Shown: piece by piece, positions 10,094 to 22,095 of the stretch | How the letters are laid out: each line of letters starts with the position of its first letter | Numbering within the stretch: the stretch's first letter is position 1 | Source of the DNA: Cinnamomum chago | Taxonomy: Eukaryota > Streptophyta > Magnoliopsida > Laurales > Lauraceae | Direction: 5' to 3' | Assembly: GCA_038049695.1 (NCBI GenBank) | Contig: CP142454.1 | Span: forward strand, 21,336,501-21,400,500 | DNA: 64,000 bases | Notes under the pieces: generated by a model | The model's database searches: none | What the model was told of the DNA's origin: nothing | The model's input: only the letters and a program-made list of their open reading frames with translations | Translations under genes and position numbers: made by a program

Positions 10094-13000
10094 TGTAACG
10101 GCCCAATTCCGGATACCGATATACTCGTTCGATTACCCGAAATTGGCGCGCTACTTCCCGGAAAATCCGAGAACTTCCAAGATCGTAGGCCGCAGTGAGG
10201 TCCAATTTAAAACTTTTTGACCAACATAGTTATAACATTTAAATTGCGGAAGCATAACGATTTAAACAATGCGGAAGCAATAGTATCGAGATATAAATTT
10301 AAGTGTGAGCAAAACATAGTCTATTAAATGATTCAATGTAAATTCAAAGTTATACATTTTCCATTCTACCATTCTCACTACAAATGTCACTCAAAACCCA
10401 AAATAACATAAACTCTCAGAACCCTGGAATGTACTCCTCGCCCTCCGGCTCGACGTCCGTGTCGGCCGGGCCCCAAGCGTACTCTCCTGCCACGGGTGCC
10501 TCCACTAAGGCTAATGCGTCGTCGGGAATCTCTGGGTCAAGGCCTAAGCACCATAGAATGGGTCAGATCTAAACGATCTGGCAAGATACAGCATACTACT
10601 AACATAGCATATATATATCAAAGGAAATAAAGACGGGTACATAATTTAAATGAATAACAAGGAAAGAGAACTAGGCAATCGTGCATGTAAAGCATAAGGA
10701 ATCAGTATAAGGAAATCATCTACACAACTATAACTAAGTGGCACATTCACACGAGCTGGAATACCGCGGGATATTATGCCGCGGCCCTCCCATACTGAAC
10801 ACAGTCGCGGTGGGGAATCTCACCAGGGAATAACTAATCCCGAATCTCACTCATCAACTCATCATCTCATCACTCCAGATCGGCACGGTATGACACCTTG
10901 CCGTCTTAGCCACACAGCTCATCATGATAGCTCCTCGACACTCAACTGGCTCCTACCGGGGATGATCAGTCCACAGGCTGAGCTTAAATCAACCGAGTGA
11001 ATGTTCATGCCGACTCGAGAATAACTCTAAGGTCTGTGTCTGTCTAGGCTTTGCCTTGCGTGAACAAGGTCCTAACAATATCTCTAAGAGGTCTACTCAT
11101 CTCAATACAGTCTCTGGATCTCATTCAAGGTCCAGGCCCACTCGTTGGATCCATACCAAGGCCCATCAGTACATGGCCTGGTCTATAACCGTCCAAACGA
11201 GGCAACAATCCATCTACTACTGATAAACAGTTCCATTATAAACCATATAACTTAACAGTCCAATAGAAACTACCTCTTCAAGCTAAAGGGTTCACATCTC
11301 CACACTTAGGCCCAATAAGGGCCCGCCTAGACACAGACACGGGTCAATGATCTCCGAGAACACATCATCGGGTCACCTCTAGATACCCTAGGTTCAAGTC
11401 TTCCAATTATGTTTAATTAATAGTAAACAGCTATTCTAAGATCTAAGAAAGACAGAGTAAAATAACATTGAAGTATAAACTTCAATCAGGGAATCAACGG
11501 GGAAAAGCAACGGTCCAATCCTAGGTAAATGGGCCACTTTAGGTTCGGGTCTATCTCCGGTAATTCGATCTCTAAACGATGTCATTAATGCCGTAAAATA
11601 ATGTATTTGGTGCTTAGTTGGTTAAGGGCATTGTTGACAACTTTTAGGGGTCGAATCATCTTAGATTTATCAACCAAAACACTAAACAGTGGTCCCCACA
11701 AGTCAAGGTCGAGCCACGCCATTGACTCGTGCTTGGCACATTGATGGAAGTTCATTTGGATGGTTAATGGGGTCCCACAATCGATTAATTATAAAACAAC
11801 GCTAAACTCACACCCTAGAGTTCACAGTGTGGCAGGTCGGCCTGGCAAGGGTCGGGTCGATCTGCTCCACTGGAATCAAAGTTGGGACTTGGTTTGGATT
11901 CTGGAATTTCCAGTGTACCCGATTGACCAGGTGGCCAGCCGGTCGATCTGGTACACAGGTGTACCTGAGTCAACAGACTCCAGGCCAAATCTCAACTTTT
12001 ACACGAGGGTCTGGAAATATTAATTTAAGGTTAATAAGTTAATTTATTCTAATGGGGTTCCACGGAGGCTAAGGGTCCTACTCTTTAAATTTTATAAGGC
12101 TAATGGTCCCATAGTATATGAGAAACTAAGTGTTTTACTTAATTAATGAGGCTAATGGGTTATGGAAAATAGTGGGCCCCACTGGGCCCAGCTCCGATTT
12201 CGTCCAAAAAGGTTAAAGGATTTAAATTTCTAATTTAAGAAAATTAATGGTGCTAATTGGAAGTATTAAAACTACGACTTAATTAATTAGTAAAGAAACT
12301 AGTGGTTTATAGCTTAGTGGGCCCCACTGGGCCCAAAGCCCCAAACAAAACCCAAGCCCAAATCCACGTGGACAGGACCCAAGCCCAACCCACGTGGACA
12401 GGACCCAAGCCCAACCCACGTGGTCACACTACCCCCATCAGGTCATCCCATCCCCATTACTTTTCTCACCTACCCTCACCCATGACATCACCCTCCCCAT
12501 GGGCCACACTCATCAAGTACACATGTCACCTATCCTCCCTCCTTCCTTTTTTCCATTTTATTCTATTCTATTCCACTCATCACTTACCTCACTCAAAACA
12601 TATGAGGTTCTGTAACATTCTGTTACAGAACGATGCAACAGAGAAGAGCTTCCCCTGGTGCATAAAGAGAGAAAGATCGTGGGCCCCACTGATCAAGGGC
12701 CCACGATCAGCCTCCCTCACCCTGGTCGTCCAAGGTGGCCCCACATGATGTGGGGTCCGGATCTCCCTAGGTGGTCCACCTGGGCCCACTGATCATAATG
12801 CACAAGCCCATATCACACGGCAAACCATCTCTGTTGCAGGAATTTGCAACTATAGCAGTGGCTATTACAGAGCCACTGCTACAGCTGCCTTCATCACCTT
12901 TCCATCTCATTCCATCCAAAATTCCAGCCTATTTCCATTTATTTAAACACAATTGAAAATTACCAATTCTCATCAATGCCCAAATCCATTCTAATTCATA

Positions 13001-14302
13001 AAACAGAGCTCAGGATTTCTAAAACTAAATAAAACACATACATGAATTGAAGCTATAGGAATCAGTAAACAACACATATATATACTAAATTAAGAGTATG
13101 AGCACTTGCCTCTTAGTAGATGAAGAAAGGTTTGCAAGAGAAATAACTTGAAGAGGGTGAGAACCAGAATTCCAGCTGACAGAGGAGAGGAGAAGTAGAG
13201 GAAGATGAACCAGCAGCAGTAGTCTATAAGATGGGATTCCAGCAGTAGAAGTAGCTCCCAAGTGGATTCCCAGGTGATATGAAGAAGGAGAATCCAGCAG
13301 TAGTAACAGTTGTAGAGGCTTTGGAGAATGGAATGGGAAAAGAGAGAAATGAAGAGAGGAAGCTTATGGCTGCAGCAGTAGTTTGTGTAGCAGCACTCCA
13401 AGACAAATCCCAGCCGTAGCAGGGCCTCCCAGGTGGGGAAATGAAGAGGAAGAGAGGAAGGAAATGAAGAAGGAAGATGGGTAGATAGAAGATGAGGTGG
13501 TGGCTGTTGCTCCCAGCTGATATGTAGAAGACAGTGGCTCAAGTGGAATTCCAGCAGAGATGAAGAAGTGGAAATGCAACAGCAGCTACAGAAGATGGAA
13601 GAAGATGAAAAAGAGTGTGCAGTAGCTGTAGCTCCTCCGGATGGAAATTCCAGCAACAAAATATGGAGATCCTTGCTCAACGTAGGAAGTTGAAATGGAA
13701 GCTAAGGAACAGTGAACAGGGGCTGGGGGAATTGAGAGAAGAAGCTGTTAGGCTGGGGACAGTTTTCTTGGGAAGAGGGCTGGAAGTTATCTTGGGATGG
13801 GGGCTGAGATTAGGTTTAGGGTTCTTGCAAATGGGAGTTAAGAGAGGTTTTATAGGTCTAGGGGGAAGTGGTTAAGGACTATAACACCCTTAGGGTTTTT
13901 AGGGTTTAACTTGGGATTAGGGTTAGGGTTTAGGGTAGGTTGGTCATTAGGTTGGGAAGTTTCTAGAAAGCACCTTTAGCTTACACTAACCCTCTTAATT
14001 AACTTAATTAAGCTCTATTAACAACTAACCTAACTCTAAAAGCCTAGGATTAACACAACCCCCAATCAATTAAAAACACTAACCACTAAGCTAATCTAAC
14101 TAACTTAGGAAATTTAACTAGTCCATCTAATTAGCCCCAAATAAACTCAATTAAAACAGTAATTAACAATGATTAGCCATAATTAGCAATAATTAGCGAA
14201 GATTAGCGAAGATTAACATAATTAAACAATAATTAAGATAAATTAGAGTTAATTAGTCTATAAAATAGCCCTTAGAGGGCCCACCAAGGGTGGGACCTCA
14301 CA
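10094..14302. mobile_element. Large LTR-like element, probable solo LTR (4.2 kb)
   Basis: The element begins TGTAACGGCCCAATTCC and ends GGGACCTCACA, i.e. TG...CA ends. It is bordered by a perfect 5-bp target duplication ATAAA (10089-10093 and 14303-14307). No gag, protease, reverse transcriptase or integrase reading frame is visible within it. The simplest reading is therefore a solo LTR of a long-LTR Ty3/gypsy-type element; the family is uncertain (long-LTR chromoviruses such as Tekay/Del are candidates). It contains a small reiteration of CACGTGGACAGGACCCAAGC at 12365-12425 and a CAG/GAA-rich stretch at 13130-13660. It is nested in the Helitron, hence younger than it. Confidence 0.6.
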
Positions 14303-14455
14303 ATAAATGTCTGTAGTTTTCTATTTCTCCAATTGATTTGCCTCCCATCTGGAGGTCTGTATGAGATGACCCTTTGGAGATGTAGGTCAGTAGATGTGGA
14401 TGGTGTTTCCATTATAAATCATATCAAAGTATCATGGAACATATCAAGATAGAAC

Positions 14456-16673
14456 CTTAAAAGACGAGAAAGAACAAGATGAGGAGATAGCCAATTTCAA
14501 CTTAAGAAAGGTCCAAGGTTTACACTATTTGAGTATTGATTTTGCATTCTTTACATAGTTACTCTTTTATAATAGGGTTATAGAAATCAGAGATAGACAA
14601 ATGCCTCATTGCAGGTGTTCTCTTAGATACTTGTATAGCATGTTTTCTGCTGCAAGTGTAGACTAAACAGGAATCAGGTCTTTCTAAAGGTCACATTTCT
14701 TGAAGAAAATTAGTTAGTTTCAGAACTTTAAGATGTGACCACAAAAGATAGGCTGTTCTTTGTAAAGGAGTTATTCTGTTTCTCAAAAATCAGTGAAACA
14801 GTTATTTTGTTTCTCATTCATCCACATGTAAGGTTAGATATCACTTGATTGTTCCCCTATAGAAAAACAGCCTACAGGAGGTCCTAAATCCTAATTCCAA
14901 ACCAATATGTACCTTTGCCACACAGGCCCTTTTGAGTCCATAAGCTACATGTTTAGAAAATGCCAGGTCCATGCTGATTGATGCACCTAAAGCCAGAGTC
15001 TAGACTCCAGATTCTGTGATGTTGGGCTGGAGATACAGTACCCCTTAATGCATGCTTCCACTGAAAACCAAGATGAATTGTAATTTAAGATTTTCAGGGA
15101 CAACATCCTTTACAATTGGAGAGTGTATTTAGAGGCCATTCTCAAAACTTTTCTTAACCATCTCTCTTCTTTTTCTTTAAAGTATATAGATTGACCAAAG
15201 GAGTGAGAGAAACAGTAAAAGAATGAACAAAGGTGCAAAACCAAATCATTACCTCCTCACTCATCCACAGCATGATTACTCTTCCTTTTTCCAAAGCAGC
15301 AAATTTTCATTGCTCTCTTGTATCTCCCCCTTCTCCTATTTCTAAATTCCAACACTGTCTTCTTTTTCCTCCAATCCTCAACATCCAATCTGCCAAAAAA
15401 AAAAAAAAAACACAAATCTCCAATTAACACCACATCTCTTCCAATCATACCAAACAAAATCCACCTAAAATTAGCCAATCGCTACAACACATACGAACAT
15501 TTACTTCATTTCAGCTCAACATGCAGATTAAAAACCGAAAAAAAAAAAAACCCACCAAGAATTCTACTGAGAAATTTTACAAAAGAGAAGCATCTTTCAC
15601 ACATTCTCAGTATAAACAACAACAATAACAAGCTCCAAAATCAAAATCGACATCGATCAAACAACAAAAACTAAAAGTTTCAAAAAAATCAAACCTCAAA
15701 AGCAGATCGATGAAACATTCATACTTCAATTCTTGCCATTATGTTCTTATATATAGCACTAAACAAATAAGAAGCTCTTGACGCCATATAACCATTGAAT
15801 ATAGGTCTACTTTAATCTTAACCATTGAAAGTTTGAAACACAAAGAAAATTAATATAGATAAATTACCACTTAAAAGACGAGAAAGAACAAGATGAGGAG
15901 ATAGCCAATTTCAACTTAAGAAAGGTCCAAGGTTTACACTATTTGAGTATTGATTTTGCATTCTTTACATAGTTAATCAGAGATAGACAAATGCCTCATT
16001 GCAGGTGTTCTCTTAGATACTTGTATAGCATGTTTTCTGCTGCAAGTGTAGACTAAACAGGAATCAGGGCTTTCTAAAGGTCACATTTCTTGAAGAAAAT
16101 TAGTTAGTTTCAGAACTTTAAGATGTGACCACAAAAGATAGGCTGTTCTTTGTAAAGGAGTTATTCTGTTTCTCAAAAATCAGTGAAACAGTTATTTTGT
16201 TTCTCATTCGTCCACATCTAAGGTTAGATATCACTTGACTGTTCCCCCATAGAAAAACAACCTACAGGAGGTCCTAAATCCTAATTCCAAACAAATCTGT
16301 ACCTTTGCCACACAGGGCCTTTTGAGTCCATAAGCTACATGTTTAGAAAATGCGAGGTCCATGCTGATTGATGCACCTAAAGCCAAAGTCTAGACTCCAG
16401 ATTCTCTGATGTTGGGCTGGACATACAGCGCCCCTTAATGCATGCTTCCACTGAAACCCAAGATGAATTGTAATTTAAGATTTTCAAGGACAACATCCTT
16501 TACAATTGGAGAGTGTATTTAGAGGCCATTCTCAAAACTTTTCTTCACCATCTCTCTTCTTTTTCTTTAAAGTATATATTAACCAAAGGACTGACAGAAA
16601 CAGTAAAAGAATGAACAAAGGTGCAAAACCAAATCATTAGCTCCTGACTCATCCACAACATGATTACTCTTCC
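14456..16673 (+). repeat. Segmental direct duplication, about 0.8 kb units
   Basis: The unit 14456-15285 recurs at 15870-16673 in the same orientation, separated by about 585 unique bases. The copies are highly similar. Copy 2 lacks a stretch of about 26 bases present in copy 1 near 14565-14592 and has scattered substitutions. The intervening part carries A-rich tracts (15395-15410, 15539-15550). No open reading frame is conserved between copies. The unit lies directly upstream of the LRR gene fragment and may be duplicated intron or upstream sequence of that captured gene. Confidence 0.9.
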
Positions 16674-16778
16674 ATGAGGATGGGGCCTCCAAATCATACG
16701 CTCTGTATTTAGGTAGCTGGATACACAACTTGATATCCCAAGAGTAAATTTTAAACATAATCATGTTTTTAATATCTA

Positions 16779-17165
16779 GGCAACCAGCTCTCAGGTAATC
16801 TCTCTCCAAAGCTTGCAGCACTGCCTTTTTTGAATGCACTGTTTCTTAACAGCAATAATCTGACTGGGGAGCTTGAGTTCTCTGAAGACTTCTATATTAA
16901 GATGGGGAGGAGATTCTCTGTTTGGAATAACCCAAATCTCTGTTTCCCAGTTGGGTCCAGTCATGTTCCTTTTGGAGTGAAGCAATGTGATGAGAAGACC
17001 TCTCTTTCTACAACTGTCTTGAAAGTAGAGGTTGGACGTGGGAATTCAAATCAAGGCACCATCATGGCATTTGATAAACTTTCAGGTTCCTTTTGTGGTG
17101 AGCTCTGTAAAAGCTTATGGTGGAGAAGACTTTTGTTTCTGTCCATTCTATATTTGCTTTTATAG
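16779..17165 (+). pseudogene. Captured terminal exon of an LRR protein (PII-2-like)
   Basis: After a splice-acceptor-like TATCTAG the frame reads GNQLSGNLSPKLAALPFLNA, then LNSNNLTGELEFSEDFY, MGRRFSVWNNPNLCFPVG, HVPFGVKQC, a spacer and a hydrophobic end (LLFLSILYLLL), with a stop at 17163-17165. LxxNNLTGEL is a leucine-rich-repeat motif. The GRRFxxWNNPNLC and HVPFGVKxC blocks resemble the C-terminus of plant LRR proteins of the Piriformospora indica-insensitive protein 2 group. Only this last exon is visible; the many LRRs and the signal peptide expected upstream are missing. I read it as a gene fragment carried by the Helitron, not a functional gene. The family assignment is from memory of motifs. 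Confidence 0.7.
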
Positions 17166-18267
17166 AACAATACTATGAACTTCAGAAGAGGCCTCTGTTT
17201 TCAGAACAGTGGGGGAAGAGTATGGGGTTTGTATTCTTATCAAGGTTAGAAATCTGGGTTTCTGATTTGTATTATGGATGGAGAGGAGAAGCTTGACAGA
17301 AACGTTTTGGTTGTTGCTGTTATAGAGCCTTGATATTTGATAAGACAAAACCAGCTAGATGTAACTACTCTTTTTTCTTTCTTTTGTTAAATCTCATTTT
17401 GGATTTAGAAGGATTAACTGATGATGGCTATTCTCTTAAACTAAAACCCAACTGTAGTTTGAATAATTAGACCAAATGTATAATTTCACTTTTTGATGCT
17501 ATCTTGCTGTGGGGAAACAATGTTGGATCCTGTTTCCAACTGTTCCCCAACTAATCAACATTTGCACTATGTCTAATATGACATGGTTTCTAATTTCCAT
17601 ATTTTCCAAGTTATGTCCTGATATTCAAACCAATGAATCTTACTAAAGAAATGGTAATAGTAGTGTTTTACTCTTCAACTGATTTAGATTCTCTCTTATG
17701 TAAAGCAGAAAATGTGGTGGGTACATATCAATTCAATCCTTAAATATTTATCAGCTTCATTAGATGGATACTTTGTGTTTAGATTGCACAAATCAATTAA
17801 ATCAATTAAATTATAACACATGTGGTTATTGATCGGTTTTTTCCATTTATTTTCATTCCTCCAGCATTCCTGAGTTTAGTGCAAGCCCTCCCAACTTTTT
17901 GAGTAGATACTATTCCTCACCATCGGCCGGACTATCGGTAAAAAAGGTATCTTGAAGATATTATCCATTCTAAGCCATTCCATACTTTTACATATGGCAT
18001 TTCTTAACAAAGGCCATGATGTCTTTCTTACTATTCTCTTGTAAGAGTTGAATGATGGCATTCTAGGAGGCCATTATATCATAGACTTAAGCTCTTCCCG
18101 GTTCAATTCACATTCTAGCTGCTCAATATCCTGTACTTCATTGTACACCAATACTTCAAGTGAAGTATGTGTGACTTTATTCACATGCCCATTTAATTAT
18201 CATATAAGCTATAGTTAGAAACTTACAAAAATTATTTCTTGCATTAGTAAGAGAGGTACAAACTTGC
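17166..18267. other. Helitron interior, no gene recognised
   Basis: A/T-rich sequence with no recognisable protein similarity on either strand. A short open frame on the minus strand (17876-18061) shows no motif I know. It could be intron or intergenic sequence dragged along with neighbouring captured exons. Confidence 0.4.
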
Positions 18268-18423
18268 CTTTGTGATCCAGGACTAACATTTGATATTGAA
18301 AGCTTATCAATGTTACTGAAAACCAACTCTTTTCTTAGAAAGAATAATGATTCGCCACCGTATACATTGACTGGAATAAGAACCAAGATTGCAAGGATTG
18401 TGATTGGTAAAAATATTTTCAAG
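18268..18423 (-). pseudogene. Captured exon of an OSCA/CSC1-like channel
   Basis: On the minus strand, after an acceptor CTGTGACAG, the frame reads LKIFLPITILAILVLIPVNV, then a spacer and VFSNIDKLSISNVSPGSQR, closing at a GC-type donor (GCAAGT). This is the early transmembrane exon of plant OSCA/CSC1/ERD4-type osmosensitive calcium-permeable channels (LKIFxPI...LVPVN...S(N/D)IDKLSISNI..GS.RFW). Only one exon of a protein usually over 700 residues long is present, so it is a fragment. Its opposite orientation to the Rep/helicase gene fits capture of a piece of genomic DNA by the Helitron. Confidence 0.75.
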
Positions 18424-20054
18424 CTGTCACAGGAAACAAGTACCATTAAGAGCCACAATCAAATAGTTTGACTTACAGTACAATGCTGATTATAAGAACT
18501 TAACAAATAAGTCAAACCATAGAAAATATGAATACATGCAGGACATAGAAATGACATGTTGGCCTAATAAACAAGGAACATGAGGCATGCCAAAGGTCCA
18601 GAAGGAGTCTACATTCACCGAAGAAGTTATTTTACTGGGTTTGGTCCATGTGGAGTTGGGCCTACAGAACCACATCAAGAGGCCATACAGCTTGGTACCA
18701 TCCCCAGAGGTGTTAAGTTTATTCTGTTTTTTTTTTTTTTTAGTTGATTTGGAATTGTTTGGTTTGATCAACTTAAGTGAGTACATGCATCATGTATTCT
18801 AGAAATTGGTTTATAATTAGTTGTTTAATGGTCAAAATGCATATATATATATATATATATATCATGTCCGTTGTTAGTAGTACATTGATAGAGAGATACA
18901 ATTCAGGGCTGTTTTTCATTGAAGACAATAAACAATCTAGACGGACCAGACCATTTGGCACTTTTTCTAATTCTTTCTTCAAGAATTGGATGAGTGCTTC
19001 TAGATAGGAAATATCATAAAAAAATATAAAAAAATAAAGAGTTCTATGCAAGAGCTTTTGTTGGATATCCTTATATTACTGTTGTCATCATTGATGTGAA
19101 GTGCTTCAAAATTGTTGTTTTTCCCACAAGTACAATAACCATTAGGGGTTGTTTCATTTTATTGATTGGTGTATATAAATTTGTACACTCTAAAGTTGTA
19201 GTTTTGTTTCCAAGTGCAATGGCCATTAGGAAGTGTTTGTTTGCACTTATTGGTATATGTAGATAATGCATAGAGGCAACAATTAAATGTTACCAAATCT
19301 GTCTAATAAAAAACCAGGGACTAGAGAGAATATGGTTTCACCAGAAGAGATATAAAAAATTAGGAAGACTTGTACACAGTTTAGTGCTGGTTGATGGTGA
19401 AAATACAAACATTTGAAGTAACAATGATATTCATATAAATGAAACTTACCAGGAGAGTGTGACACAATTAGGAACACTTCTACAGTTCTATACATTGTTG
19501 TGCAAGTTGGTGATGGAGATACTGACATTTAAAGTAGCAATGACATTCATATAATTGAACTGTTATATGAAATTCATAAATTTTTATCATAAATGTTATT
19601 GCTTTATTAGTAATTTCTAAATTATCATTTGCTCATTCTCTATTATCAAGATGTTCATCTTATACTCTAAATTTTGATCCATAGTTGACTCTTATGTTTC
19701 GTTCTGCACTTTCTCATCAATCTGCTCAAAATAACCAAATTCCACTTATAGGTGCCTAAAAACAGAGACAAAAAACTGCTATAATCTGAGCCCCACTTGG
19801 GTTGGATGATTTTGATTTGGAATGAAAATAAGTATTGTGCTTTCTCCAACTATTTAATCTCAATGCAAAATTTCTGTTACCTAAAAATTATGAGTGGAGC
19901 AATGCAAATAGGCATGTAGCTTTGCTTGCCAATCCAAAAGCGTATCCCTATCCATATAATAAAAATAAATTTATGTCAATTTTATTCATTAAGACCACAT
20001 TCTTCAAATCTTTTTTTTATAAAAATACTCACTTTGCATCATACAATATTGTAG
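18424..20054. other. Helitron interior with short diverged repeats
   Basis: Contains a (TA)n tract at about 18841-18862 and two diverged local duplications. At 19100-19270 CAATAACCATTAGG and CAATGGCCATTAGG recur; at 19330-19560 a roughly 120-base unit ends in GACATTCATATAATTGAACT. I see no gene. The first OB-fold of an RPA gene, expected upstream of the partial RPA copy, is not recognisable here. Confidence 0.45.
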
Positions 20055-21150
20055 ACATAATTGCTGTAGTTTTGGAAATCCTACCCCCAAAGGTAGTGAA
20101 ATCACAGAGTCTCCCACTTCAGCAATTAGTGCTAACAGATTCAAAGTATGCAGTCAACCTTTTTACTAACTTTCTTTACTATAACCAAATAACTTCTTCT
20201 ATTGATATTTTGCTCTGATAATTCTTAGTTTAACGAGGATTGTTTTATCTATATGGAACAACATCAAGTCAACGGAGATTGAAGCTTTTTCAAAACTAAT
20301 GAATACAAAACCCATCATCATTGTCACACGTACAAAGTTATTATCCTTTGATGGTATGCAAATAACAAATTTATTTATTATAATATTTATATAGTAATAT
20401 CTTAAAATGCTTCTATTCTTTCTCACATATTTTAACATGCTTCTATTCTTTCTCCGGAGTAGCAGGATTAAATACTAGGGCTTCTTCAACAATTATCATA
20501 CACCCTCAAATACCACAAGCTACTTTGCTACGCACTTGGTACTTATAAATCATTTCATCATAATAATATGAAATAATAATATGATCAATTATTACTAAGA
20601 TTTATTTTCTGCTAGGTCTTCAAATCATCATTATGAGCTTGATTAATTGCAAAAAAATAAGCATCATACAATGATTGCAAGCACATTAGAAACAACAACC
20701 ATAGACCTCCATGAAATTCTTACTTCAGAAAAAAGGGTACTTAATTACCCAACTTAAGTTCCTTTCAAATGAACTAAATTTCCTTATCCGTATCTCTTAT
20801 TTCTAACCACTATTTATTAACATATATTCTCATATGTAGGATGCTATATTTTTCATAAAAGCAAAAATTTTGATAGATGATCTGCAACAAAAGTTTTGGT
20901 ACATGGGTTGTAGCAATTGTAAGAAGAAAACAACAGTGAAGCATAACAATACAATCACATGTTCATGTCCTAACAAAGAGACTACTGCACAGCCATGGTA
21001 TGACAATTTCAAAATACAAATAACTATCTTTAATTAATTTCAATTACTAATTACTGCCTTCAATTTTTTGGGTTTAGAATTATAGCAAATCTATCTGACT
21101 CCACAAGAACTATCTCAGCCACATTATTTTCAAATAGGATGAAGAAACTA
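20055..21150 (+). pseudogene. Partial, decayed RPA1-like gene (copy 1)
   Basis: Segments match, in order, the middle and end of the intact RPA-like gene at 27344-30671. At 20055 DIIAVVLEILPPK parallels DIIAVVLDILPPK. At 20230-20360 the second OB-fold part appears (LSIWNNIKSTEIEAFS, then PIIIVTRTK). At 20445-20540 there is GLNTRASSTIIIHPQIP. At 20865-20995 the zinc-finger exon reads LQQKFWYMGCSNCKKKTT and CSCPNKETTAQPW. Near 21075 a stretch resembles RIIANLSDSTRTISATLFSN. The N-terminal OB-fold exons and the last exon are not visible and the copy carries lesions. It looks like an older duplicate of the Helitron's own RPA gene. Confidence 0.8.
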
Positions 21151-22095
21151 TGATCATGTACACCAACACAAATAAAGCAGTTTTTAGAAGAGGTATAATT
21201 ACTATCAAATTCACATTCACATAACTACCCACATATCTTATAAGTAGAAACATTATGCATATAATCTTTAGGTTTGCAGAAAGCTCCACAAATTTTATGA
21301 ATCTGTTTGTCATTTTTTCTGCATTGGGTTTTGTTAGATTTGTTCACTTATTTAAGGAGAACTAACCATGAGCTTATGTGGGTCACAAAAAATTTCTCTG
21401 TAAAACCGTTAAACTTTGAGGTTAGGTACTTAAATTTATTTGTTAAAACCAATATTAGGTCCATTATTAATTTAAATATATATTTTTTTCTTATTTATAT
21501 ATGTCAAACTGTTTTTTTTTAAATTATCAACTGTTTCATCAACTAATGTCATGTTTTTAATTACCACACTGCTAATTTTTAGATTAAGTACGTCTTTGGA
21601 AGAAGCCACTGTTTATCGTATCCCTATAGCACTTTACCTTGCGAAGAAACTCATTCCAGGTAGGCCATTTTCAGAATTATTTGAGATAATAAGAATTTTG
21701 AACTCCAACTTGAAATAATACGACCTTGGCTATATTATATATTTTTCTTATTTCATGTAGTATTATGATTTGCCTATGTGGATGTACCGAATTACCAGAT
21801 ATTCATGAAATTTAATATTATCACTACATGTTTTATAGAATATCATGTTGAAGATAAATTGAGGCCATTATTATATTGCGTATCAAGGAATCTGAAGTTT
21901 GATGTTGGATTGGGTGTTGCATTACTTTTTGCCATACAAATGTTAATTTGAGATGTCAGAATGACATAGAAAATGAACTTGTTCTTGGTTTAGAAAGACA
22001 GTGAAAAGGAACAGTCTACACCTTCTTAGAAAATGTCAAACTACACGATTTCATCATTATTGATTTGTCCCCCCCTTTTTTCTCAGATGTAAAAT

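Noticed and set aside
13090-13680. 196-codon minus-strand open frame rich in Leu and Ser
   Set aside because: It lies within the LTR-like element in a CAG/GAA-rich stretch and reads as low-complexity sequence on several frames.
13885-13940. Telomere-like TAGGGTTT motifs
   Set aside because: Only a few degenerate copies are present, inside the LTR-like element. This is not an interstitial telomere array.
17876-18061. Minus-strand open frame as a second OSCA exon
   Set aside because: The translated block shows no transmembrane or OSCA-type motif, so I did not join it to the exon at 18268-18423.
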